In this document: piece by piece, positions 19,414 to 28,368 of the stretch
Layout: each line of letters begins with the position of its first letter
Numbering within the stretch: the stretch's first letter is position 1
Source: Allobacillus salarius
GTDB taxonomy: Bacteria > Bacillota > Bacilli > Bacillales > Alkalibacillaceae
Direction: 5' to 3'
Length of the DNA: 64,000 nucleotides
Assembly: GCF_007559425.1 (NCBI RefSeq)
Contig: NZ_VMHE01000002.1
Coordinates: forward strand, 178,298-242,297
Made by a program: the position numbers and the translations under genes
Notes under the pieces: generated by a model
Databases searched by the model: none
Told to the model about the DNA's origin: nothing
What the model saw: the letters and a program-made list of their open reading frames with translations, nothing else

Positions 19414-20670
19414 ATGAGTGAACGAGAGCGTGTCATATTGATTGGCTGCCAAACCCAAAAGGAATCAGACGAAACTTTTCAAACGTCATTAAATGAATTA
19501 CGTGCATTAGCCGATACGGTGAATGCAGAAATCGTTGACGTTTTTACACAAAAACGAGAAAAAATACACAACTCTTTGTATATCGGAACTGGAAAAGTAG
19601 AAGAGATTAAGCAGTATATAGAAGAAAATGAGATTGAGCTTGCCATTATGAATGGTGAGTTATCCCCGTCCCAAATAAGAAATTTAAACAACCATTGGGA
19701 CATCTCTGTCATTGATCGAACGCAGTTAATTTTAGATATATTCGCTATGCGTGCGAATACGAAAGAAGGTAAACTCCAAGTTGAACTAGCTCAATTGGAG
19801 TATTTGCTTCCTCGACTACATGGACAAGGTCGTGCGCTCTCTCGTTTGGGAGGCGGAATTGGTACAAGAGGACCTGGTGAGACGAAACTTGAAACGGACC
19901 GTCGACATATACAAAGTCGGATTAACGATATAAAGAAACAATTGAAGCAAGTGGTTAAGCAGCGAAGCCAATATCGTGAACGACGGAAGAAAAATGCTGC
20001 TTTCCAAATATCGATTGTCGGTTATACGAACGCAGGAAAATCAACTTTATTTAATCGACTGACGAACAGTGTTTCGTTTGAAGAAGACAAGCTCTTTGCC
20101 ACGCTGGATCCGATGACGAGAAGATTGCATTTATCCAGTGGTTTTCAAGCATTAATCTCTGACACCGTCGGATTCATTCAAGATCTACCGACAACGCTAG
20201 TTGCAGCTTTCCGGTCTACTTTGGAAGAAGTATTGGAAGCTGATTTTATCCTACATGTAGTAGATGCCTCAAATGACCGGGCGATCGAACAAGAGAAAAC
20301 AGTTTATTCGATTCTAGAAGACTTAGGCGCAGAGAAAATCCCGATGTTGACGGTATATAATAAGGCAGATTTATTATCAGAAGAGTTTACACCTTATTCT
20401 TCTCCGAGCATCGTCATTAGTGCGATGGATTCAGAGGATTTACAACGGTTATTACAAAAAATCGAATCCACATTAAAAGAAGAGTGGAATCAATACAAAG
20501 TAGCTGTACCAAAAGATGAGGGAACACTGCTTCACCGGTTAAAACAAGAAACAATGGTACAGGATGAACACTTCGATGAAGAGCAAGAACAATACCTGGT
20601 AGATGGGTATGCTGACCCAAATTCACCAATATACAATGAAATGAAAAAGCGAGCGAATGTAAATGAATGA
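19414..20670 (+). CDS. hflX: Ribosome-associated GTPase HflX (YnbA)
   Basis: 418 residues. The N-terminal HflX domain contains DRTQLILDIFAMRA and the glycine-rich RLGGGIGTRGPGE loop, then a coiled region and the GTPase with G1 GYTNAGKST, G3 DTVGF and G4 YNKADL. HflX splits stalled 70S ribosomes. AAAGGAG precedes the ATG. The last 8 bases overlap the start of ynbB. In B. subtilis spoVK lies between hfq and hflX; it is absent here. Confidence 0.95.
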   Translation: MSERERVILIGCQTQKESDETFQTSLNELRALADTVNAEIVDVFTQKREKIHNSLYIGTGKVEEIKQYIEENEIELAIMNGELSPSQIRNLNNHWDISVIDRTQLILDIFAMRANTKEGKLQVELAQLEYLLPRLHGQGRALSRLGGGIGTRGPGETKLETDRRHIQSRINDIKKQLKQVVKQRSQYRERRKKNAAFQISIVGYTNAGKSTLFNRLTNSVSFEEDKLFATLDPMTRRLHLSSGFQALISDTVGFIQDLPTTLVAAFRSTLEEVLEADFILHVVDASNDRAIEQEKTVYSILEDLGAEKIPMLTVYNKADLLSEEFTPYSSPSIVISAMDSEDLQRLLQKIESTLKEEWNQYKVAVPKDEGTLLHRLKQETMVQDEHFDEEQEQYLVDGYADPNSPIYNEMKKRANVNE

Positions 20671-21895
20671 TCAAATGAAGCAAATGATCCAACAAACAGA
20701 ACAATCATTAACAAAGCAATTTTCTCAAATTCAAGAAATCGTTACGGCCAACCAAGAAAAAGTTCTCGATGCTTTTCAACAAGTTCAAGTAAGTGAATCT
20801 CACTTCACTCCGTCGACAGGTTACGGTTATGATGATATCGGTCGAGAAAAGTTGGAAGAATTATATGCTACCGTTTTTCGTACAGAAGAAGCCTTAGTGC
20901 GTCCACAAATTGTCTCAGGAACCCACGCAATTACCACCTGCCTATTCGGTGTTTTGAGACCGGGGGACGAATTACTCTATTTGACGGGAAGGCCCTATGA
21001 TACACTCGAAGACGTCATCGGAATCCATGAGAACGTGGATGGCTCTTTACGAGATTATGGCATTTTATATAATGAATTACCGTTAACAGAATCCGGCAAG
21101 GTGGATTTTTCAAACCTTGAAAATGCAATCAATCATCGTACGAAAATAGTTGCGATTCAGCGGTCGAAAGGATATGCCGACCGCCCTTCATTTACCGTAA
21201 TGGAAATCAAAGAAATGATTGACGAGGTTCGGAAAATCAAACCAGATGCAATTATATTTATTGATAATTGCTATGGTGAATTCGTGGAGATATACGAGCC
21301 AAGTGAAGTAGGAGCAGACTTGATGGCTGGATCGTTAATCAAGAATCCAGGCGCCGGTATTGCGAAGACAGGCGGTTACATTGTTGGAAAAGAAAAACTC
21401 GTCAATAAATGTGCAAACTGGTTGGTTGCTCCAGGGCTAGGTAAAGAAACTGGAGCAAGCCTTTACAGCCTGCATGAAATGTTCCAAGGACTTTTCTTGG
21501 CACCACATGTTGTAGGAGAAGCGTTGAAAGGGGCATACTTTACTTCACAGCTGTTAAGCGATTATGGTTACCAAACAGCCCCGACAGCGAGTGATGTCCG
21601 GACAGATCTCATTCAGTCCATTTCATTTCATCGTGCAGAAGAAATGATACAATTTGCTCAAATGATCCAAAAGCAGTCGCCAATCGATTCTTATGTGACA
21701 CCTGAGCCGAGTAGTATGCCAGGCTATGAAGATGATGTCATCATGGCAGGAGGTACCTTCATCCAAGGGGCAAGCCTTGAATTAACTGCAGATGGACCGA
21801 TACGCGAACCATATACGCTCTATGTTCAAGGTGGGCTTACGTATGAACATGTCAAACTAGCAATTGTCAAAAGTGTCATCGCATTAAACAAATAA
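20663..21895 (+). CDS. ynbB: YnbB, PLP-dependent protein of the aluminium-resistance / methionine gamma-lyase-related family
   Basis: 410 residues of the fold-type I PLP superfamily. The probable Schiff-base lysine is in MAGSLIKNPGAGIAKTGGY. The family is called aluminium resistance or methionine gamma-lyase-like, but a physiological role is not firmly established. It starts inside hflX (8-base overlap) and so is translationally coupled to it, as in B. subtilis ynbA-ynbB. Confidence 0.9.
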   Translation: MNDQMKQMIQQTEQSLTKQFSQIQEIVTANQEKVLDAFQQVQVSESHFTPSTGYGYDDIGREKLEELYATVFRTEEALVRPQIVSGTHAITTCLFGVLRPGDELLYLTGRPYDTLEDVIGIHENVDGSLRDYGILYNELPLTESGKVDFSNLENAINHRTKIVAIQRSKGYADRPSFTVMEIKEMIDEVRKIKPDAIIFIDNCYGEFVEIYEPSEVGADLMAGSLIKNPGAGIAKTGGYIVGKEKLVNKCANWLVAPGLGKETGASLYSLHEMFQGLFLAPHVVGEALKGAYFTSQLLSDYGYQTAPTASDVRTDLIQSISFHRAEEMIQFAQMIQKQSPIDSYVTPEPSSMPGYEDDVIMAGGTFIQGASLELTADGPIREPYTLYVQGGLTYEHVKLAIVKSVIALNK

Positions 21896-21944
21896 AAGTC
21901 TATTAATCTATTTGAACAAACGCCGTGAAAAAGACTATACCACT

Positions 21945-21994
21945 AAAAAATCCGAACCGATTCATATAATTATGAATCGCCGTTCGGATTTTTC
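21945..21994. terminator. Bidirectional-looking terminator after ynbB
   Basis: AAAAATCCGAAC pairs with GTTCGGATTTTT, with an inner GATTCATA/TATGAATC stem. A and T runs flank both sides. Confidence 0.8.
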
Positions 21995-22123
21995 TTTAAC
22001 CAACTCTTATTTATCCCAGCAGCTTTCTGCTCGAATGATACCCACTGAAATCTCTCCTCCATATAAAAGAGTAGCTGCAAAACGCACCGGCAGTCGGTGT
22101 TCCTGATGAAAACTCTGCGAGAT

Positions 22124-22270
22124 GCGTCGAGCCGCCCGATGAGCGCGCCGAGCCACCCGACAAACGCGCCGAGCCACCCGACAAACGCGCCGAGCCGCCC
22201 GATAAACGCGTCGAGCCGCCCGATAAACGCGTCGAGCCGCCCGATAAATGAATCGAAACGCCCGATATTT
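22124..22270. repeat. GC-rich 21-base tandem repeat (six good units plus one degenerate)
   Basis: Units start at 22124, 22145, 22166, 22187, 22208, 22229 and 22250. The core is GCGYCGAGCCRCCCGAYAAAC, and units 2 and 3 are identical. The block is far richer in G+C than its flanks. Because 21 is a multiple of three, both strands stay open and would encode a seven-residue repeat (plus strand like SSRPINA, minus strand like IGRLDAF). Neither frame has a convincing ribosome binding site, so I do not call a gene. The rest of the 600-base ynbB-glnR gap holds a terminator and the glnR control region. Confidence 0.85.
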
Positions 22271-22428
22271 GTGGTTAGTCGCTCCATCTTCTCAAGAAAT
22301 ATTCATTTTTTTACCTACACGTTTCTATTGGCCCAAGACTCATTTTTATTTTAAATGAATACCAGTTCACCAACGAATAATTCAATAAATAACACCTAAT
22401 TACAAGCTATTGGTCTAAGTTAAATGTG

Positions 22429-22445
22429 TGTTAACTTTCTTAACA
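22429..22445 (+). promoter_or_regulatory. GlnR/TnrA binding site
   Basis: TGTTA-ACTTTCT-TAACA matches the GlnR/TnrA consensus TGTNA-N7-TNACA exactly, and sits immediately upstream of the -35 box of glnRA. Confidence 0.85.
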
Positions 22446-22449
22446 TTCC

Positions 22450-22478
22450 TTGACAACTTAATTTTCGGAAAATATACT
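22450..22478 (+). promoter_or_regulatory. SigA promoter of glnRA
   Basis: A perfect TTGACA at 22450-22455, a 17-base spacer and TATACT at 22473-22478. Confidence 0.85.
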
Positions 22479-22498
22479 TTATTTATGGAGGGATGAAA

Positions 22499-22894
22499 AT
22501 GGTAGCGATGGATCGAAAAGATTTGCCGTTATTCTCGATTAGTATTGTAACGACACTCACTGAATTATCGCCTAGGCAAATTCGTTACTATGAAGAAAAA
22601 GAATTGATTTCACCAACTCGTTCCAAAGGAAAACAACGGTTGTTTTCTTTTAATGACGTTGATCGTTTATTGGAAATCAAACAATTAAAAGATAAAGGCG
22701 TTAATATTGCAGGAATAAAAGAAGTTTTAGGCATGAAGGAACAGGGAATAAGCGAAAGAGTGAGAGATAGCTACCGTACAGATTTAACTGAGGACGAGTT
22801 GCACAGTCTCTTAAGAAAAGAATTGATGGAATCAGGTTATGTTCATCATACTTCTATCAATCGTGGAGACTTGTCCAGGTTTTATCATTCGTAG
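22499..22894 (+). CDS. glnR: Nitrogen regulator GlnR (MerR family)
   Basis: 131 residues with a winged-helix MerR DNA-binding domain (LTELSPRQIRYYEEKELISPTRSKGKQRLFSFNDVDRLLEI split over residues about 20-65) and a C-terminal region that senses feedback-inhibited glutamine synthetase. The ATG at 22499 is chosen because GGAGGG at 22487-22492 touches the ATG at 22493 but is well spaced from 22499. It represses its own operon through the site at 22429. Confidence 0.93.
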   Translation: MVAMDRKDLPLFSISIVTTLTELSPRQIRYYEEKELISPTRSKGKQRLFSFNDVDRLLEIKQLKDKGVNIAGIKEVLGMKEQGISERVRDSYRTDLTEDELHSLLRKELMESGYVHHTSINRGDLSRFYHS

Positions 22895-22979
22895 CACAGG
22901 TACTAAATTTTAACATCGTTACTATTTTGATCCCCTCAAAAAATAAAAGTTTTTATCATATCAGGAGGAATAAAGAACA

Positions 22980-24314
22980 GTGTCAAAAATCACAAAAGAA
23001 GATGTGTACAAAAGGATTGAAGAGGAGAATGTTCGATTTATCCGACTTCAATTTACCGATTTACTAGGAACAATCAAAAACGTTGAAATTCCATTAGGCC
23101 AACTCGAAAAAGCATTAAATAACGAAATGATGTTTGATGGTTCTTCGATTGAAGGATTTGTCCGTATTGAAGAATCTGATATGCGCTTGCATCCAGATTT
23201 GGATACGTTTGTTGTCTTTCCTTGGACTTCCGAAAAAGGAAAAGTCGCTCGCTTCATCTGTGATATTTATAATCCCGACGGAACACCTTTTGAAGGATGT
23301 CCGCGTTACAATCTGAAGCGCAACTTGGAACGAATGGAAAAACTAGGCTTTACAGCATTCAATATTGGAACAGAGCCAGAGTTCTTCTTATTCAAACTGG
23401 ATGAGATGGGTGAACCATCGATGGAATTAAACGATAAAGGCGGTTATTTCGATCTGGCGCCGACGGATCTAGGTGAAAATTGTCGACGTGATATTGTGTT
23501 GGAGCTTGAAGAAATGGGCTTTGAAATTGAAGCCTCCCACCACGAAGTAGCACCAGGTCAGCATGAAATCGACTTTAAATATTCAGACGCGATCAGACAC
23601 TGTGATGATATTCAGACATTTAAACTGGTTGTTAAAACAATTGCTCGTAAACATGGCTTACATGCGACCTTTATGCCGAAACCATTATTTGGTGTAAACG
23701 GATCCGGAATGCATGCGAATATGTCATTGTTCAAAGAAGGTGAGAACGTATTCTTTGACGAGCAAGGTGAAGAACAATTAAGCAAAACAGCTTATCATTT
23801 TACAGCAGGTATTTTAAAACACGCTGTTAACTTTACTGCGGTGACAAATCCAACCGTTAACTCTTATAAACGATTGGTGCCAGGCTACGAAGCGCCTTGT
23901 TATGTCGCTTGGTCAACACAAAACCGTAGCCCGCTAGTTCGTGTACCAACATCTCGTGGCTTGAGCACACGAATTGAAGTACGTAGTGTCGACCCTGCAG
24001 CGAATCCATACATGGCAATGGCAGTTATGTTGGCAGCAGGATTGGATGGTATTGAAAATGAACTGAATGTACCGACACCAGTCGACCGGAACATTTATGC
24101 GATGAATAAAAAGGAAAGAGAAGAAAACGGTGTTCTCGATTTACCTGCAACGCTTTATGAAGCACTTCAAAAATTAATGGAAGATGAAGTCATGAAAGAG
24201 GCGATGGGTGAACACCTATTGAGTCATTTCGTTGAATCCAAAGAGATTGAATGGGATATGTTCAGAACTCAAGTTCACCCTTGGGAAAGAGAGCAATACT
24301 TGAACGGATTTTAA
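22980..24314 (+). CDS. glnA: Glutamine synthetase, type I
   Basis: 444 residues, the short Bacillus GSI-alpha length. Motifs: FDGSSIEGF, the active-site block [29 protein letters not shown], and NRSPLVRVP. No adenylylation-type insertion is evident. The start is GTG at 22980 with AGGAGG at 22964-22969. It makes glutamine from glutamate and ammonia and, when feedback-inhibited, controls GlnR and TnrA. It is cotranscribed with glnR. Confidence 0.97.
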   Translation: MSKITKEDVYKRIEEENVRFIRLQFTDLLGTIKNVEIPLGQLEKALNNEMMFDGSSIEGFVRIEESDMRLHPDLDTFVVFPWTSEKGKVARFICDIYNPDGTPFEGCPRYNLKRNLERMEKLGFTAFNIGTEPEFFLFKLDEMGEPSMELNDKGGYFDLAPTDLGENCRRDIVLELEEMGFEIEASHHEVAPGQHEIDFKYSDAIRHCDDIQTFKLVVKTIARKHGLHATFMPKPLFGVNGSGMHANMSLFKEGENVFFDEQGEEQLSKTAYHFTAGILKHAVNFTAVTNPTVNSYKRLVPGYEAPCYVAWSTQNRSPLVRVPTSRGLSTRIEVRSVDPAANPYMAMAVMLAAGLDGIENELNVPTPVDRNIYAMNKKEREENGVLDLPATLYEALQKLMEDEVMKEAMGEHLLSHFVESKEIEWDMFRTQVHPWEREQYLNGF

Positions 24315-24318
24315 TATA

Positions 24319-24360
24319 ATATGAGCCCTTGAACCTGTGTGGTTCGGGGCTCATATTTTT
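24319..24360 (+). terminator. First intrinsic terminator after glnA
   Basis: ATGAGCCC pairs with GGGCTCAT and the inner GAACC with GGTTC; ATTTTT follows. Confidence 0.85.
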
Positions 24361-24369
24361 GCCATCAGA

Positions 24370-24402
24370 AATCCTTCCAGAAAATAACTGGAGGGATTTT
24401 TT
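24370..24402 (+). terminator. Second, tandem terminator after glnA
   Basis: AATCCTTCCAG pairs with CTGGAGGGATT (one wobble pair), followed by a T run. It insulates the SOS operon from glnRA. Confidence 0.8.
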
Positions 24403-24497
24403 GCCGGATAACCCTTGTTATGCGTGCCTTTTTTAGAAACCCATTCATTTTCAGTATAAAAAAATGATAAATCTCCGTATTACAACATGAAGTTTTG

Positions 24498-24506
24498 TGG
24501 TATAAT
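24498..24506 (+). promoter_or_regulatory. Extended -10 promoter of the SOS polymerase operon
   Basis: TGGTATAAT with a perfect TATAAT at 24501-24506; the -35 region is poor. The LexA box begins two bases downstream. Confidence 0.7.
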
Positions 24507-24507
24507 A

Positions 24508-24521
24508 CGAACAGACGTTCA
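24508..24521 (+). promoter_or_regulatory. LexA (SOS) box of the polymerase operon
   Basis: CGAACAGACGTTCA is a perfect GAAC-N4-GTTC inverted repeat next to the -10 element, so bound LexA would block transcription start. Confidence 0.85.
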
Positions 24522-24552
24522 CAAAACAAACGTTCTATTGGAGGGATAGCTA

Positions 24553-24777
24553 ATGAATAACTTATTCAATCGTTCATTGCGAGAAAAAACAAAACTTGAA
24601 GTGATTTATATAAAGAAAGATGGCACGACTACTCAACGTGTCGTTCGCGTGATTGCTATTTCTGAGGATCATATCCTTGCTTATTGTTTTAATAAGCGTC
24701 AAGTGAGGCGGTTTAATTTAGATAATATGTTAGCTGCACTACCAGTAGGACCAAGAAAAGAACAAATGGGGGCATAA
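24553..24777 (+). CDS. Small WYL-like protein in the SOS operon
   Basis: 74 residues. The segment VIYIKKDGTTTQRVVRVIAI followed by AYCFNKRQVRRFNLDNML resembles a minimal WYL domain, a ligand- or nucleic-acid-sensing fold usually attached to regulators. There is no helix-turn-helix. GGAGGG precedes the ATG. It is the first gene after the LexA box and ends 3 bases before the YolD-like gene, so it is certainly in the damage-induced operon. Function unknown; the WYL assignment is by pattern only. Confidence 0.7.
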   Translation: MNNLFNRSLREKTKLEVIYIKKDGTTTQRVVRVIAISEDHILAYCFNKRQVRRFNLDNMLAALPVGPRKEQMGA

Positions 24778-24780
24778 TCG

Positions 24781-25104
24781 ATGCATAAGGACCGTGGAAC
24801 GATGAAGTGGTCCTCGCTCATGTTGCCTGAGCATGTGGAAATTTTACAAGGGTTATGGCAAGAGGACCGTTATGAAAAGAAACCGACTGTTGATGAACAA
24901 CAGATAGAATGGAATGAACAGTTGCTCCAACAAGCTTATATCAATCAATCGTTAATTCAAGTTACGCATTATGACGCAGGCGCGTATTACAAAGAGCTTT
25001 TGCGTGTAATGTATATGGAACCAAGTACACGATCGATTCGTTTTACTGATCAACAAGATAATCGAAAGACTATTTCCATCGAAAATATTTTACAGATTGA
25101 ATAA
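24781..25104 (+). CDS. YolD-like family protein
   Basis: 107 residues: RGTMKWSSLMLPEHVEIL near the N-terminus is the YolD-family signature, with a C-terminal half rich in beta-strand-forming residues. YolD-like genes are found immediately before UvrX/YqjW-type polymerases in bacilli and SPbeta-like phages, as here (6 bases before the polymerase). They are thought to be accessory factors of the translesion polymerase (context-based inference). B. subtilis counterparts are yolD and yqjX. Confidence 0.85.
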   Translation: MHKDRGTMKWSSLMLPEHVEILQGLWQEDRYEKKPTVDEQQIEWNEQLLQQAYINQSLIQVTHYDAGAYYKELLRVMYMEPSTRSIRFTDQQDNRKTISIENILQIE

Positions 25105-25110
25105 CGATGC

Positions 25111-26397
25111 ATGGAAGGAGAAGACAGGATGGAAGAAACAGTGGATTATTCAATCTATCCGAGACATGACGTGTTATGTATTGATATGAGATCTTTTTAC
25201 GCAAGTGTCGAGTGCATCAAGCGCGGACTCGATCCTCAAACGACATTGCTTGCGGTGGTAGGAGATCCGAATCGAAGTGGGAGCATTGTGCTCGCCGCTT
25301 CACCAGCTTTAAAGAAAAAATACGGGATCTCCAATGTCAGTCGTTATTTTGAATTGCCAGATGAACCAGATATTTTAATTGCACCAGCACATATGGGTGA
25401 TTATTTAAACGTTTCTGTGGAAATCACAAAAATGATTACCGATTTCGTTCCGAAAGAATCCGTTCACGTTTATTCGGTGGATGAATTATGGGTGACCGTC
25501 GATGGATTGGAACGTTTATATGGTTCGGTTTATGAAATCGCTGAACTTCTGCAACAAAATATCCGTGATCAATTTGGCATTGAGTGTGTTGTCGGTATTG
25601 GTGACAATAAGTTCTTGGCGAAAGTCGTTATGGACATTCATGCCAAAAAAGCAGCCGACGGAATTGCCGAATGTCGATACGAAGACGTCTCGCGATTGCT
25701 TTGGCCAATTCCCATCGAAAAGATTTGGGGCATCGGTTCGCGAATGATGCGTAACTTGAACCGAATGGGAATCGTTACACTTGGCCAGCTGGCTAATACG
25801 CCACTGACTTCATTGAAGAAACGTTTTGGAATTATGGGAGAACAGCTCTATTGGCATGCGTGGGGTGTTGATTTAAGCCCGGTGACCGGAAACTTCACTA
25901 AAGATGAACAAAAGGGCTACGGTCACGGAATGACGCTTTTAAGAGATTATGAAAAAAGTGAAATTTATGCTTGCTTACTTGATTTATGTGAAGAAGCATG
26001 CAGACGGGCGAGAAGAGATGAAAAAGAAGGACGCACCGTACATCTAGGAATCGGCTATTCAACTGAAACAGGAGGCGGATTCAGTCGCTCGGTTTCACGG
26101 GATGTCGCCAGCAATGAAACCTTGGATATTTATGAGATGTGTCTGCATTTATTCCATAAATTTTATGATGGAGAAAGTAAAATTCGTCGGGCATTTGTCA
26201 CATTAACCAACCTGAATGATGAGGTGGGCACACAGCTCGATTTATTTGAAAATCAAGTGAAAAAAAGAAGTGTTGGGGAAGTTATGGACCACATTCGAGA
26301 AAAATACGGTTCAACAGCCATTCTTCGAGCGAGTAGCTATACAACGGGTGGAATTGCCCTGGATCGAAGCAAAAAAATCGGTGGGCATTTTGCATAG
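25111..26397 (+). CDS. Y-family DNA polymerase, UvrX/YqjW type
   Basis: 428 residues. Palm-domain metal ligands are in LCIDMRSFYASVE and YSVDELWVTVDG. The little-finger domain occupies the C-terminal third, and QLDLFE is a likely beta-clamp-binding motif near residue 371. It would copy past DNA lesions with low fidelity. SOS control follows from the LexA box upstream. Two nearby starts exist: ATG at 25111 and ATG at 25129 after AAGGAGAAGACAGG. The second is equally plausible (residue 7). Homologous to B. subtilis yqjW and phage uvrX; I do not assign one symbol. Confidence 0.92.
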   Translation: MEGEDRMEETVDYSIYPRHDVLCIDMRSFYASVECIKRGLDPQTTLLAVVGDPNRSGSIVLAASPALKKKYGISNVSRYFELPDEPDILIAPAHMGDYLNVSVEITKMITDFVPKESVHVYSVDELWVTVDGLERLYGSVYEIAELLQQNIRDQFGIECVVGIGDNKFLAKVVMDIHAKKAADGIAECRYEDVSRLLWPIPIEKIWGIGSRMMRNLNRMGIVTLGQLANTPLTSLKKRFGIMGEQLYWHAWGVDLSPVTGNFTKDEQKGYGHGMTLLRDYEKSEIYACLLDLCEEACRRARRDEKEGRTVHLGIGYSTETGGGFSRSVSRDVASNETLDIYEMCLHLFHKFYDGESKIRRAFVTLTNLNDEVGTQLDLFENQVKKRSVGEVMDHIREKYGSTAILRASSYTTGGIALDRSKKIGGHFA

Positions 26398-26435
26398 AAG
26401 TGGCTAGAGAAGCGAATCTAGCTGCTTCTTTTTTT
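26396..26435 (+). terminator. Intrinsic terminator after the SOS polymerase
   Basis: AGAAGTGGCTAGA pairs with TCTAGCTGCTTCT (two wobble pairs) followed by seven T; the left arm overlaps the stop codon. Confidence 0.85.
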
Positions 26436-26490
26436 GTTATGGCAAGAACCGACTGGGGTATAGATAAATAAAAAACATTCGGAGGTACCC

Positions 26491-27186
26491 ATGGACAAAG
26501 AAACGAAGCAAATTCGCCAAGAAGAAAAAGAATATCATCAACAATTTTATCAAAAACATGAACTATTTGAAGAAGGAACTTGGTTGGAGGAACCGATTCC
26601 TTCCGTCATGGATGCCTTTAAAAAGATTCGAGAAAAACCAAATTTACGCATTCTCGATTTAGGATCTGGAGTTGGTCGGCATAGTATTCCAATCGCGAAA
26701 GATATCAAGAGCCGAGGCGGTAAGATCGTTTGTGTCGACTTACTCGAAGAGGCTGTTGAGAACTTGAATCATTACGCGAAGGAATATGACGTTCAGCAGG
26801 CAGTTGAAGCTGTACAGTTCGATATAGGAGACTATCAAATTAAAGAAAATCAATTTGATTTCATTATCGCTGTATCCAGTTTGGAACATACAAGCTCAGA
26901 AACTGCATTTAGAGAAGTACTAACACGCATGGAAAGAGGGACAAAGCCAGGAGGAATCAACTGCATCATTATTAACGCAGAAGCATCTGATGAGCAAGAA
27001 GAAAAGACGATGGAGATCGACAAACCGACTGAAGATTTGTTGGCAGAGTTGGATGAACACTATAAGGAGTGGGAGAAAATCAACCGCTTTGTTGAACCTT
27101 TGGCTTTTGAAACCGTTCGAGATGGTGAATCGATGTGGTTGTATGCCAGAGCAATAACTTATGTAGTCCGAAAAGAGAATGATTAG
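26491..27186 (+). CDS. Class I SAM-dependent methyltransferase, unknown substrate
   Basis: 231 residues. Motif I is ILDLGSGVGRHS at about residues 54-65, the acidic motif II residue is in VCVDLLEEAVENL, and FDFIIAVSSLEHT is motif IV. The N-terminus (about 1-35) is charged and helical. CGGAGG precedes the ATG. It stands alone between two terminators. The substrate cannot be read from sequence. Confidence 0.85.
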   Translation: MDKETKQIRQEEKEYHQQFYQKHELFEEGTWLEEPIPSVMDAFKKIREKPNLRILDLGSGVGRHSIPIAKDIKSRGGKIVCVDLLEEAVENLNHYAKEYDVQQAVEAVQFDIGDYQIKENQFDFIIAVSSLEHTSSETAFREVLTRMERGTKPGGINCIIINAEASDEQEEKTMEIDKPTEDLLAELDEHYKEWEKINRFVEPLAFETVRDGESMWLYARAITYVVRKEND

Positions 27187-27523
27187 CGAACAAGGTAGCG
27201 ATCTTCAATAAGAGATGAAAAAAGATAAAAATGGAAATTCTAAAACACGTGAGTTCATATTTGAATTCATGTGTTTTAATTAGTGTAAAAACGAATAACT
27301 CCAAAGGGTTGCTATTATAATCCCTCAAATCATTTAGAAGTAGTCAGTAAGAGTTGATTTTAGTTTCAATATAATTATTTTAAATTTTAAATATATGGAA
27401 AATTGTGTTAAAATACAAAGTATGTTTATAAAGACACTTACTAAAAATTAACAGGGAATGTTAGTATAAAATGTGAGGAGTGTAATTGACGCGTTAAAAA
27501 GGTGAAGAAGAGGGGGGATGGAA
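27187..27523 (+). other. AT-rich intergenic region before the DUF2268 gene
   Basis: About 340 bases, clearly AT-richer than surrounding DNA. It holds the methyltransferase terminator (27242-27281) and a possible extended -10 (TGTTAAAAT at 27406-27414). I see no gene or RNA motif in the rest. Confidence 0.5.
27242..27281 (+). terminator. Probable terminator after the methyltransferase
   Basis: AAAACACGTGAGTTCA pairs with TGAATTCATGTGTTTT; the T tract is short. Confidence 0.65.
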
Positions 27524-28339
27524 ATGCTCGAAATAAAACAAATTACTCCACTTGAACTCTTAGCAAATAAAAGTCAATTAGATGAATTTCTAAGAAAAGA
27601 ACTTAGTGATTTAATAACTAGCAACACATGGATGGATGAGTGGATACAGTTAGCTCAACGATTTCAGTTGCTAAAATTTAAAAAAATGTCTGCAAAAGAT
27701 ATAAAAGGGCTTCAATGGGATACAGAACATGTAATGTCAGTCATAAAAGAAACTTTCCTTCATGTCAGTCAATATCTTACGTTCAATAAAGTTCGTGTTA
27801 CGGTTGTGCCAGCTTTACCTTTTCCTTTTTTCAAAGACCAGCCTCAATCTCTTTGGACCAATGCTTTTACGAATGGTCCTGGAAACATTATCATCGCGAT
27901 ACCTCCTGAGCCAGACATAGAATTTTTTCAATATTTATTGGCACATGAATTTCATCACGCAACCCCAGAAAATCCTATCTACCAATTATCATTAGATACA
28001 TTTACATTAGAAGAGTGGTATAAGATGGAGGGTACAGCGGAGTATTTTAGTCTCTCTTTGTATCCAGATAAAAGGTGGTGGAAAAACAACTTTCCAATTG
28101 AAATAGAGAGTAGATATTGGAATGAGTGTAAAGACCACTTAAAGTCAACGGACGATCAAATAAAAACTCCATTATGCTTTGGTAGTCAGAAAAAACAAAT
28201 TCCTGTTTTTAGTGGTTATTCATTCGCATTGAAACTTGTATCGAAATATGTATCAACAAACAAAATTGATGATATGAGGGATTTATTTAATGTAGAAGCA
28301 TCTAGTTTTATTGATTGCTATATGAGGAATTCTAGTTAA
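27524..28339 (+). CDS. Predicted zinc-dependent protease, DUF2268 family
   Basis: 271 residues. LLAHEFHHA gives the HExxH zinc motif (His141, Glu142, His145), and MEGTAEYFS about 25 residues later supplies the downstream EGxAE element, the DUF2268 arrangement. There is no signal peptide, so it is probably cytoplasmic. The ATG at 27524 is used because AGGGGGG abuts the ATG at 27518. Its A+T content is higher than in neighbours and its flanks are repeats and unrelated methyltransferases, which suggests later acquisition (inference). Substrate unknown. Confidence 0.8.
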   Translation: MLEIKQITPLELLANKSQLDEFLRKELSDLITSNTWMDEWIQLAQRFQLLKFKKMSAKDIKGLQWDTEHVMSVIKETFLHVSQYLTFNKVRVTVVPALPFPFFKDQPQSLWTNAFTNGPGNIIIAIPPEPDIEFFQYLLAHEFHHATPENPIYQLSLDTFTLEEWYKMEGTAEYFSLSLYPDKRWWKNNFPIEIESRYWNECKDHLKSTDDQIKTPLCFGSQKKQIPVFSGYSFALKLVSKYVSTNKIDDMRDLFNVEASSFIDCYMRNSS

Positions 28340-28368
28340 ATTATTTAGGATTGGTAAAAGTCATTAAT

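Noticed and set aside
21970..22354. Overlapping frames on both strands across the 21-base repeat (105 and 85 residues)
   Set aside because: Openness is explained by the repeat period being a multiple of three; neither has a good ribosome binding site and both protein sequences are simple repeats.
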